Shown one piece after another: positions 7,800 to 14,570 of a DNA stretch of 26,377 nt. A program made the position numbers and the translations under genes. This DNA is from Hellea sp964472905 (lineage in GTDB: Bacteria; Pseudomonadota; Alphaproteobacteria; Caulobacterales; Maricaulaceae), in contig CAYYMI010000037.1 of assembly GCA_964472905.1 (NCBI GenBank), forward strand, positions 1-26,377. The letters are read 5' to 3'. Below the pieces are notes generated by a model, which saw nothing but the letters and a program-made list of their open reading frames with translations, was not told where the DNA came from and searched no databases. Numbering within the stretch: the first letter of the stretch is position 1; each line of letters starts with the position of its first letter.

Positions 7800-8495
7800 A
7801 TGTTTATAGGTCATTACGGCCCAGCGGTTTGGGATACGCAGCGTGGCCATAGCGCCCCCATCGTCAAATTATGGCAAGGCTTTTTGGCGGTGCAGGCGAT
7901 GGATGTGACAACAGCATTTTTGGTGATGTTTGGCGTTGAAGGGACACGTTTCGAAAATGGGGTTCCTTTATTTCATATTCCGTGGTCGCATTCTTTAATC
8001 GGCGCCATTGTGTTAGCTTTAGTCGCGGGCCTAATTTTCAAAACTTTGAAACCGAGTAGTGGCAAGCGAGGCTTCTGGGTTATCGCTGTTTTAGCGTTTA
8101 GTCATTGGCCGCTTGATTTATTAGTGCACCGACCCGATTTGCTTCTCTATCCTGGCGCAGACAATCCCATGGGGTTGTCTTTATGGGATTTTGCGTGGCC
8201 AAGCTTCTGGCTAGAAGTTCTATTATTGGGCGGAGCTTTAGCATGGTGGTTACGCCTTACGAATGGCCCGCGCTGGACGGTGATTGCTACAATTCTGCTT
8301 CTCGCTTTTATGTCGTTTTTGCATTTTGGGGCTATTACGATGGTGACGCTTCAAGTTCAGGCGGGAACATTTGATCCTTCTCAGCAGCTCCAAGGGCCTA
8401 TTGGCGGGCTCATTATGTTGATTAGCTTTCTTTTGATTACAGCGCTTATTGGATGGATCGAAAAACACCGTCCTTCAAAATTTATCGCCGCTTAG
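7800..8495 (+). CDS. Polytopic membrane protein, possibly YdjM/DUF457-like
   Basis: This 231-residue protein has about five hydrophobic helices (near residues 60-80, 90-110, 128-150, 158-180 and 200-222). His and Asp residues sit at membrane borders (FIGHYGPA, IPWSHSLIG, FSHWPLDLLVHRPD). The H-S-L-I-G and H-x-x-x-D-L patterns resemble the membrane-bound metal-dependent hydrolase family around YdjM. The resemblance is by pattern only, and enzymatic function is not shown. GGGAGAG lies upstream of the ATG as SD. It follows the thioredoxin-like lipoprotein gene by 24 bp and precedes the esterase gene by 10 bp, so the three probably form one operon. Confidence 0.6.
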   Translation: MFIGHYGPAVWDTQRGHSAPIVKLWQGFLAVQAMDVTTAFLVMFGVEGTRFENGVPLFHIPWSHSLIGAIVLALVAGLIFKTLKPSSGKRGFWVIAVLAFSHWPLDLLVHRPDLLLYPGADNPMGLSLWDFAWPSFWLEVLLLGGALAWWLRLTNGPRWTVIATILLLAFMSFLHFGAITMVTLQVQAGTFDPSQQLQGPIGGLIMLISFLLITALIGWIEKHRPSKFIAA

Positions 8496-8505
8496 CCTGG
8501 GTTAT

Positions 8506-9276
8506 ATGATAAAGCCCCTTAGATGTTTAATGATGATGTTGGGCATCCTATTGTGGCGTGCGCCTTTGAGCTTTGCTCAAGATGATGCGCAGATTACCCG
8601 CATCGGAGCTTTCACGCATGAGGCTGTTTTAAGGGACATTGTCACGCCTGATATCTTAAAAAGCCTGTCTCAAATCTACGGTCCCGATCAACATATGTCG
8701 TGGAACATATATGTACCGCCTGATTATAATCCGCAAAATCCGCCCGGTGTTTTGGTGTATATTAGTCCGTCAAAAGAGAGTTATTCTCCGCGGGGGTGGG
8801 AGAGGGTTATCTCAGATCATAATTATATTTTTATCAGCGCTAACGGCGCTGGCAATAAAGTCCCTGCAAACCAACGCATGGCGAATGCAGTTTTAGCTGT
8901 CGATTATATAGAGAAGACATATGTAACCGACAAAAGCCGTACCGTGATTTCAGGATTTTCTGGAGGGGGGGCGGTATCTTCAATCATTGTTGAAACTGTA
9001 GCTGATATTTTTGAGGCCGCTATATTTATGGGCGGGGCTTCGAAATGGCAGGGCGATATAGCCGATATACACCCAAAACTCGAAAATGGCGCCTATGTTT
9101 TTATAACAGGTCATGATGATTTTGAGCGGGCACGCCGTGTTATACGAACGACTTACCGTCAGTATAAAGAGGCAGGGGTGTCACGGCTCAAATTGATTGA
9201 TAAACGCAATATGGGTCATGAATTACCTAAGTCTAAAATTTTCAGACAGGCTTTAGATTTTATTGCGCAGCCTTAA
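8506..9276 (+). CDS. Secreted alpha/beta hydrolase (esterase / PHB-depolymerase-like)
   Basis: The 256-residue product has a signal peptide (residues 1-24, ending SFAQ) and an alpha/beta-hydrolase core. The nucleophile elbow is SGFSGGG with S152. An acidic residue lies in TGHDDFERA (D204 or D205), and the catalytic His is likely H238 in NMGHELP. The overall order resembles small secreted esterases related to PHB/feruloyl esterases. I used the ATG at 8506, which gives a standard signal peptide; an in-frame ATG at 8449 lies inside the preceding gene. The stop TAA (9274-9276) interlocks with the stop of dinB on the other strand through a shared TTAA. The substrate is unknown; a secreted ester or polymer degrader is inferred. 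Confidence 0.75.
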   Translation: MIKPLRCLMMMLGILLWRAPLSFAQDDAQITRIGAFTHEAVLRDIVTPDILKSLSQIYGPDQHMSWNIYVPPDYNPQNPPGVLVYISPSKESYSPRGWERVISDHNYIFISANGAGNKVPANQRMANAVLAVDYIEKTYVTDKSRTVISGFSGGGAVSSIIVETVADIFEAAIFMGGASKWQGDIADIHPKLENGAYVFITGHDDFERARRVIRTTYRQYKEAGVSRLKLIDKRNMGHELPKSKIFRQALDFIAQP

Positions 9277-10637
9277 AACTCATCGGCTTGATCATGTGTT
9301 ATCTTGGCAGGTAGGGATGTAGCCGTATTATCTCTATGCGTCTCTTTCGCGTCCTTTTTAGCGCGCGATGTTTTAAGCCGATAACCGCGACCTGTCATAA
9401 CAGCGTCTTTGCCAAATTTCTCACGGGCTTTATCTGTGGCCCGCTCGGCAATGCCGCGCTTAACCGCGCCTGGGTCTAAAAGGTCACCACTATCTCCGAC
9501 AGGTGTCGACAGGCCTGAAATGCCTGCACCAATTAACCGGAATTTTCGGCCATTAGCTTCTTTTTCCAAAAGGGGAACACAGGTTCGGAAGATGGCATCC
9601 GCTAGCTGTATGGGTTGAGGCAGTGTGCGGCGGCGGGTTATGGATTCAAATTGTTTTGTTTTGAGCTTTAGAGTGACGACCTTGCCCGCAAGGTTCTTGG
9701 CTTTGCTGCGGTCAGCCGTCTTTTGGCAGACATGCCAAAGCTTATCTTTAAGTTCTTCGATGTCTGAAATGTCGTCATTAAAGGTTGTTTCAGCAGAGAC
9801 AGATTTTCTCTTACTGGTCGATTTAACCGGGCGGTGGTCTTCCGCGCGTGCAAGACGGGCAAGATGTAAGCCCATATCGCCAAAGCGTTCTGCCATGGAT
9901 TTATCAGATTGCCGCCTGACATCGGCGATCGTCCGGATGCCTACCTTATTTAAACTGCGCGCAAAACTTGGCCCGACGCCATAGATAAAATTCACGGGTT
10001 TATCAGCAAGAAAGTCGAGAGCCTCCGCCTTCCCGATAATTGCAAAGCCATTTGGCTTATCGAGGTCCGACGCGGTTTTGGCTAAAAACTTATTATAAGA
10101 CAGACCGACTGAAACCGTTACGCCAACCTCTTTTAAAACTTTATTTTGTAAGTGGATCAAGCTTTGCGCCGGTGATTGGTTATGAATTCTCTGCGTGCCT
10201 GATAAATCCAAAAAGGCTTCATCAATAGATAAGGGTTCCACAAGGGGTGTTAAATCTCGCATCATCTCTCTTATTCTCGCGCCTTCATAGGCATATTTAT
10301 TCATATCTCCGCGCACCACGACAGCATCAGGACAGAGCTTAAGGGCTTTGAACATGGGCATAGCGGAGTGCACGCCGTAAATACGGGCATGATAACAGGC
10401 GGCCGAAACAACGCCGCGACGACCGCCGCCAACAATAACGGGCTTTTCTCTAAGCTCAGGGTTATCGCGTTTTTCGACAGAACAATAAAAGGCATCGCAA
10501 TCAACATGGGCGATAGACAGGGATGTAAGCTCAGGATGCGTTATGAGGCGGGAAGAGTGACACACATCACAGTCCGGCGCTTGCACAGGCGCGGCGCAAT
10601 CTCGACATAATTGAGTGATGTTTATGGAATCTAACAG
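9273..10637 (-). CDS. dinB: DNA polymerase IV (Y-family translesion polymerase) with N-terminal cysteine motif
   Basis: DinB is the error-prone translesion polymerase of the SOS response. The palm begins IAHVDCDAFYCSVEK (first Asp pair), and the second acidic motif is LSIDEAFLD. HhH (VGPSFARSLNKVGI) and little-finger domains follow. The N-terminus carries C-x2-C (CRDC) and C-x2-C (CDVC) eight residues apart, a likely zinc-binding extension common in alphaproteobacterial DinB. The first CxxC lies upstream of the only ordinary start, GTG at 10586. In-frame codons reach back to a stop at 10650-10652 and contain no ATG, GTG or TTG. An AAGGAG SD (10649-10654) points to CTG at 10637, 8 nt away. I therefore give the longer form (454 aa); the conservative start is 10586. 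A LexA box lies at 10659-10673. Confidence 0.85.
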   Translation of the reverse strand: MLDSINITQLCRDCAAPVQAPDCDVCHSSRLITHPELTSLSIAHVDCDAFYCSVEKRDNPELREKPVIVGGGRRGVVSAACYHARIYGVHSAMPMFKALKLCPDAVVVRGDMNKYAYEGARIREMMRDLTPLVEPLSIDEAFLDLSGTQRIHNQSPAQSLIHLQNKVLKEVGVTVSVGLSYNKFLAKTASDLDKPNGFAIIGKAEALDFLADKPVNFIYGVGPSFARSLNKVGIRTIADVRRQSDKSMAERFGDMGLHLARLARAEDHRPVKSTSKRKSVSAETTFNDDISDIEELKDKLWHVCQKTADRSKAKNLAGKVVTLKLKTKQFESITRRRTLPQPIQLADAIFRTCVPLLEKEANGRKFRLIGAGISGLSTPVGDSGDLLDPGAVKRGIAERATDKAREKFGKDAVMTGRGYRLKTSRAKKDAKETHRDNTATSLPAKITHDQADEF

Positions 10638-10658
10638 ATTCAGAACTCCTTAAGTAAT

Positions 10659-10673
10659 GTTCTTTATATGTTC
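10659..10673. promoter_or_regulatory. LexA (SOS) box of dinB
   Basis: GTTC (10659-10662), 7 nt, GTTC (10670-10673) is an exact match to the alphaproteobacterial LexA operator GTTC-N7-GTTC. It sits 5 bp upstream of the AAGGAG SD of dinB, the expected place for a repressor covering the dinB promoter. It predicts DNA-damage induction of dinB. Confidence 0.8.
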
Positions 10674-10701
10674 TAAAATATAAGGCGTGTGAAGCCTAAT
10701 T

Positions 10702-10720
10702 ATGGTTAATCGAAACCTAA
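10702..10720. promoter_or_regulatory. CtrA-type site in the divK/dinB intergenic region
   Basis: ATGGTTAA at 10702-10709 is the reverse complement of the CtrA half-site TTAACCAT. The same TTAA begins TTAA-N7-CTAA (10706-10720), one base off the full TTAA-N7-TTAA box. It lies about 95 bp before divK. In Caulobacter, CtrA activates divK, so the position is sensible. Confidence 0.45.
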
Positions 10721-10745
10721 GGTCAAACACACCCTTGATTAATGA

Positions 10746-10768
10746 TATTCTGTCATAGCTACAGAATA
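10746..10768. promoter_or_regulatory. Dyad symmetry upstream of divK
   Basis: TATTCTGT (10746-10753), 7-nt spacer CATAGCT, ACAGAATA (10761-10768): a perfect 8-bp inverted repeat, 45 bp before the divK ATG. The spacing suits a dimeric DNA-binding protein. The factor is unknown. Confidence 0.4.
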
Positions 10769-10812
10769 AAATAAAATGTCAGGCAACGTCCTGCAAATGG
10801 TGAATTGGGAAT

Positions 10813-11196
10813 ATGTTAAAAATCATGCCGAAAAAAGTCCTCATAGTCGAAGATAACGAGTTGAACATGAAATTGTTCGCTGACCTTCTTGACGCGCATG
10901 GATATGAAACCCGCCAAACCCGTGAGGGGTTAAAGGCTATTGGTATGGCAAGGACTTTTAAACCAGATCTTATTTTAATGGATATCCAATTACCTGAAGT
11001 TTCCGGTCTTGAAGTGACGAAGTGGCTGAAAGATGATGAAGCCCTCGCCGATATTCCTGTCGTGGCTGTTACGGCTTTTGCGATGAAGGGTGATGAAAAA
11101 CGCATTCGCGAAGGGGGCTGCGAAGCCTATATTGCGAAACCTATTTCAGTCTCGTCGTTTTTAGCGACAGTTCGGAAATTTTCTGAAGCCGCGTAA
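10813..11196 (+). CDS. divK: Single-domain response regulator DivK
   Basis: DivK is a stand-alone receiver that relays cell-pole phosphorylation state (DivJ/PleC) to DivL-CckA and so to CtrA, and also stimulates PleD. The 127-residue protein is almost entirely receiver. It shows VLIVEDNELNMKLF, phospho-acceptor Asp in LILMDIQLPE, and VAVTAFAMKGDE, with the switch-region lysine in YIAKPIS, all very close to Caulobacter DivK. The ATG at 10813 and an in-frame ATG at 10825 are both possible. The second gives MPKKVLIVEDNE and puts the acceptor at D53 as in Caulobacter, while a GGGA lies only 2 nt before the first. pleD follows after 11 nt, as in Caulobacter. Confidence 0.93.
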   Translation: MLKIMPKKVLIVEDNELNMKLFADLLDAHGYETRQTREGLKAIGMARTFKPDLILMDIQLPEVSGLEVTKWLKDDEALADIPVVAVTAFAMKGDEKRIREGGCEAYIAKPISVSSFLATVRKFSEAA

Positions 11197-11207
11197 AGGA
11201 CAGATCA

Positions 11208-12569
11208 GTGTCCGCTCGTATACTCGTTGTTGATGACCTTGCCCCCAACCTTCATTTGTTGGAAGTTAAGCTGCAAGCCGAATATTATGATGTTGTAACC
11301 GCAAGAAGCGGATATGAAGCCTTAGATATTGCCGGAAAAGAAAAGCTCGATCTCATCCTAATGGATGCGATGATGCCGGGCATGAACGGGTTTGAAGCCT
11401 GTGAAAAGCTAAAGCAAAACCCTAAGACCTGGCACATCCCCGTCATTATGGTCACGGCGCTTGAAGAAACAAAAGATAGAATTGCAGGCCTCGAAGCTGG
11501 CGCCGATGATTTTATCACCAAACCTATTGATGATTTTAATCTTATGGCGCGGGTCAAGTCATTATTGCGGCTGAAAATGGTTACAGATCAATTGCTGAGC
11601 CATACGGGGCATACAAAAGCAAATTCACGGCCACTGCTAGAAAAAATACATGATAGATCTGGCAAGATATTATTGGTTGAAGATCATGACTTTCGGGCTG
11701 AAAAAATCTCGAAACCTCTGCTTAAAAAAAATAAAGTTGTTGTAGAAAAAGACCCGGATAAAGCCGTAAAATTGGCAGGTTCTGGTATGGATTTAATTAT
11801 TGTCAGTCTCGTTTCCGAGAATTTCGATGGTCTTCGTGTCTGTGCCAGTTTGCGATTTAAAGAAGACTCTCGGGATACTCCGATTCTCATTGTTGGTGAT
11901 CCTGAAGATGAAGCCCGGCTTATTCGCGCCTATGATATAGGCATTAATGACACATTGATGCGGCCTATTGAAAAGCAAGAAATGCACGCCCGGGTGAACA
12001 CATTGCTACGCCGTAAGTTTTACGCCGATAGTTTGCGTGAAAACTTCAATGAAAATCTCGAAATGGTTGTCTCTGATCCCTTAACCGGGCTTGGCAATCG
12101 GCGTTATTTTGACCGCACTATAGAGCCCTTCTTTGAAGCCCTTGAAGATAAGGACGAAGCTTTTTCAATCATGGTGTTTGATATCGATCATTTTAAACGC
12201 GTCAATGATATCTTGGGCCACGATATGGGAGATCAAATCCTCAAGGAAGTTGCGACGCGGCTTGTGACCAATATGCGGGCCGTAGATGTTGTTAGCCGTT
12301 ATGGCGGCGAAGAATTTATGATTGCGATGCCAAAAACCGAGGAAGATGATGCTTTGGTTGCGGCGGATCGTATTCGCGCCTTAATAGCTGGGACACCTAT
12401 CTACGTTGACGGTCAGGCCCTTAGAATTACGACCAGCGCAGGTGTTGCGCAGGTGCAAAAGGGTGAACAATTACGTGACGTCTTCAAAAGAGCCGATGAT
12501 GCTCTTTATAAGGCCAAGCAAGCTGGGCGGAATAAAGTTTTCCCAGCGACTTATGAACAGGCGGCCTAG
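11208..12569 (+). CDS. pleD: Diguanylate cyclase response regulator PleD
   Basis: PleD makes cyclic di-GMP when phosphorylated and, in Caulobacter, drives the swarmer-to-stalked transition at the pole. The 453-residue protein has receiver 1 (about 1-120, acceptor D53 in LMDAMMPG), a degenerate receiver 2 (about 150-275, with no acceptor Asp in the expected LIIVSL strand), and a GGDEF domain (about 285-450). The signature is GGEEF at 366-370, and the product-inhibition I-site RxxD is R357-AVD, nine residues before it. The active and inhibitory sites are thus both intact. The GTG start at 11208 has AAAGGA 7 nt upstream, next to the divK stop, supporting one operon. Confidence 0.93.
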   Translation: MSARILVVDDLAPNLHLLEVKLQAEYYDVVTARSGYEALDIAGKEKLDLILMDAMMPGMNGFEACEKLKQNPKTWHIPVIMVTALEETKDRIAGLEAGADDFITKPIDDFNLMARVKSLLRLKMVTDQLLSHTGHTKANSRPLLEKIHDRSGKILLVEDHDFRAEKISKPLLKKNKVVVEKDPDKAVKLAGSGMDLIIVSLVSENFDGLRVCASLRFKEDSRDTPILIVGDPEDEARLIRAYDIGINDTLMRPIEKQEMHARVNTLLRRKFYADSLRENFNENLEMVVSDPLTGLGNRRYFDRTIEPFFEALEDKDEAFSIMVFDIDHFKRVNDILGHDMGDQILKEVATRLVTNMRAVDVVSRYGGEEFMIAMPKTEEDDALVAADRIRALIAGTPIYVDGQALRITTSAGVAQVQKGEQLRDVFKRADDALYKAKQAGRNKVFPATYEQAA

Positions 12570-12634
12570 TTTTACCTAGCTTTGAGTTGTTTTCATGACT
12601 CGCTTTATCAACGTTTTATCCCTAAATTAGCTCT
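12570..12634 (+). promoter_or_regulatory. Possible dnaG promoter region
   Basis: TTGAGT (12582-12587), 17-bp spacer, TTATCA (12605-12610) is a plausible sigma-70 promoter 24 bp before dnaG. A GANTC methylation site for CcrM (GACTC, 12597-12601) lies inside the spacer. There is no clear SD before the dnaG ATG. Both matches are short and could be chance. Confidence 0.3.
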
Positions 12635-14455
12635 ATGCGTTTTGGTGAATCCTTTCTCGAAGAGATAAAGGCCCGTGTCCGACCCTCGGATGTGGTGGGA
12701 CGGCATGTGAAATTAAAACGTCAAGGCCGCGAATTTGCTGGGCTATCGCCATTTACGAATGAAAAGACGCCCAGCTTTTTTGTCAATGATGAAAAAGGGT
12801 TCTATCATTGCTTCTCATCAGGCAAGCATGGTGACGCCATATCTTTCCTCATGGAAGTTGAGGGACTATCTTTCCCTGAAGCGGTTGAAAGACTCGCGGA
12901 AATGGCAGGGATGGAGATGCCCAAAGCGGATCCAGATGCAGAGCGACGCGCTGCTCGAAATAAGAAAACCATTAGCTGGATGGAACAGGCGCAAATTTTC
13001 TTTGAAAAATCACTCTATCGCGACATGGGGAGTGAGGCGCGAGATTATCTCAAAGCGCGAGGATTGACAAAAACAGCGGCGACTAATTTTGGAATGGGAT
13101 TTGCCCCGAGCCATTTTTCAGCTCTGAAAGATGAGTTGATGCAACAAGGGGCATCCGTACGCATGTTAATCGAAGCTGGCTTAATCATCGAACCCGAAGA
13201 TCAAGGACGAGAGCCTTGGGATCGTTTTCGCAACCGTATCATGTTTCCTATTCATGATAGCCGAGGGCGGCTTGTGGCCTTTGGCGGGCGGGCTATGGAG
13301 AAAGATGCCAAAGCTAAATACTTGAATTCGCCTGAAACACCTATTTTTCAAAAAGGGCAATTGCTTTATAATTATCATAGAGCCCGCAAAGCCATATCGA
13401 ACCCCAAGAACACTGCGCGTGGTATGATTGTTGCCGAAGGGTATATGGATGTTATTGCTTTATCTCGTGCGGGATTTGGACATGCTGTTGCTCCCATGGG
13501 AACCGCGCTAACTGAAGATCAATTAGCATTATTATGGCGCGCAGGGCCCGAGCCTATCCTTTGTTTCGACGGTGATAATGCAGGACAGCGGGCAGCCTTT
13601 AGGTCTATTGAGCGTGCATTACCGCATATTAGGCCGGGGCAAAGCTTAAGGTTTGCTTTGCTTCCTAAGGGACAAGACCCTGATGATTTAATCAAGGCCA
13701 AGGGCAAAACGGCTATGCAAGACGTTCTTGATGGAGCGCTACCCTTAGTCGAAATGCTGTGGCAACGTGAAGTCAATGAGGAGCCGTTAACGACACCTGA
13801 GGCCAAAGCGGGTTTGAAATCACGTATCTTTGCGGCGCTTAAAGAAATCTCCCATGAGGATGTACGCGCCCAATATCAAACGGCTCTACTTGATAGGTTT
13901 GATCAAGAATTTGGCCGTGCGCGCCGCACCAATAAAGGTCAATGGAGTAATAGAGCCATACAAAAAAAGGCCTCTCCGGCGATTAAAGCGACGATGAAAG
14001 TCGATGCGATTAATGCGGGCCGTGAGAAAAAGCTCATTGGAGCTATTTTACAATGGCCCGAGCTTTTACCGCGGGTGGATGAAGTTTTATTTGAACTGAC
14101 TTTTTCAACGCCAAAATGCGCACAAATGCAGAGATGTTTATTATCTTATTGGCGTGTCACAAAAGCGGTTGAAAAGTCTTCACTTAATGCCCATATAGAC
14201 GCCGAAGGATTGAATTCTCTTTCTCGTGATTTCGTACGTGACCGTTTGTTGATCAAAGCGGCTATGGGCGGAGCGGACGCAGATTTGGACACACGAACGG
14301 CTCTTTGGCAAGACGAGGCCGCCGCCCTGACCGGGCAAGCCCAAACTGACGACGATAGCGGGGAAGCTCGGTCCCTCATGGCGGATGCAATCCGTGATGA
14401 TAATAGTGACGCGTTAAAGCGTCAGATGCGAGCCGTAAAAAGCACGCAAGAATAG
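12635..14455 (+). CDS. dnaG: DNA primase DnaG
   Basis: DnaG makes RNA primers at the replication fork. The 606-residue protein has the N-terminal zinc-ribbon-type domain (about 1-100), a catalytic core with a TOPRIM domain (EGYMD at 268-272, FDGDNAG further on), and a C-terminal DnaB-interaction domain. The zinc ligands are mostly lost. The usual C-P-F-H is SPFT at 38-41, and the usual C-x-x-C is CFSS at 59-62, leaving one cysteine; this matches a trend in alphaproteobacterial DnaG. No good SD precedes the ATG, which lies 65 bp after pleD. The neighbouring rpoD downstream is the conserved macromolecular-synthesis arrangement, here without rpsU. Confidence 0.95.
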   Translation: MRFGESFLEEIKARVRPSDVVGRHVKLKRQGREFAGLSPFTNEKTPSFFVNDEKGFYHCFSSGKHGDAISFLMEVEGLSFPEAVERLAEMAGMEMPKADPDAERRAARNKKTISWMEQAQIFFEKSLYRDMGSEARDYLKARGLTKTAATNFGMGFAPSHFSALKDELMQQGASVRMLIEAGLIIEPEDQGREPWDRFRNRIMFPIHDSRGRLVAFGGRAMEKDAKAKYLNSPETPIFQKGQLLYNYHRARKAISNPKNTARGMIVAEGYMDVIALSRAGFGHAVAPMGTALTEDQLALLWRAGPEPILCFDGDNAGQRAAFRSIERALPHIRPGQSLRFALLPKGQDPDDLIKAKGKTAMQDVLDGALPLVEMLWQREVNEEPLTTPEAKAGLKSRIFAALKEISHEDVRAQYQTALLDRFDQEFGRARRTNKGQWSNRAIQKKASPAIKATMKVDAINAGREKKLIGAILQWPELLPRVDEVLFELTFSTPKCAQMQRCLLSYWRVTKAVEKSSLNAHIDAEGLNSLSRDFVRDRLLIKAAMGGADADLDTRTALWQDEAAALTGQAQTDDDSGEARSLMADAIRDDNSDALKRQMRAVKSTQE

Positions 14456-14473
14456 AACTCGGCCTTCCGGTCT

Positions 14474-14500
14474 CTAAAATTTGCATGTGCAAAAATTTAG
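14474..14500 (+). terminator. Imperfect hairpin between dnaG and rpoD
   Basis: CTAAA-A-TTTGC (14474-14484) pairs with GCAAA-AA-TTTAG (14489-14500), leaving a 4-nt loop ATGT and one small internal loop. It begins 18 nt after the dnaG stop. There is no T-tract, so it is more likely an attenuating or processing hairpin than a full terminator. Confidence 0.35.
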
Positions 14501-14570
14501 GATGAGCGGCGGGCTAAACGTATTTTTAAAGGTCTTGCCATAGCAATGCCTTTTGCCGGAGTAAATATAT

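Noticed and set aside
9273..9276. Shared TTAA giving stop codons to both dinB and the esterase gene
   Set aside because: Convergent stop overlap of this kind is common in compact genomes and needs no special explanation.
10781..10794. CAGG-CAACGT-CCTG dyad before divK
   Set aside because: The arms are only 4 bp, too short to distinguish from chance next to the stronger 8-bp dyad at 10746-10768.
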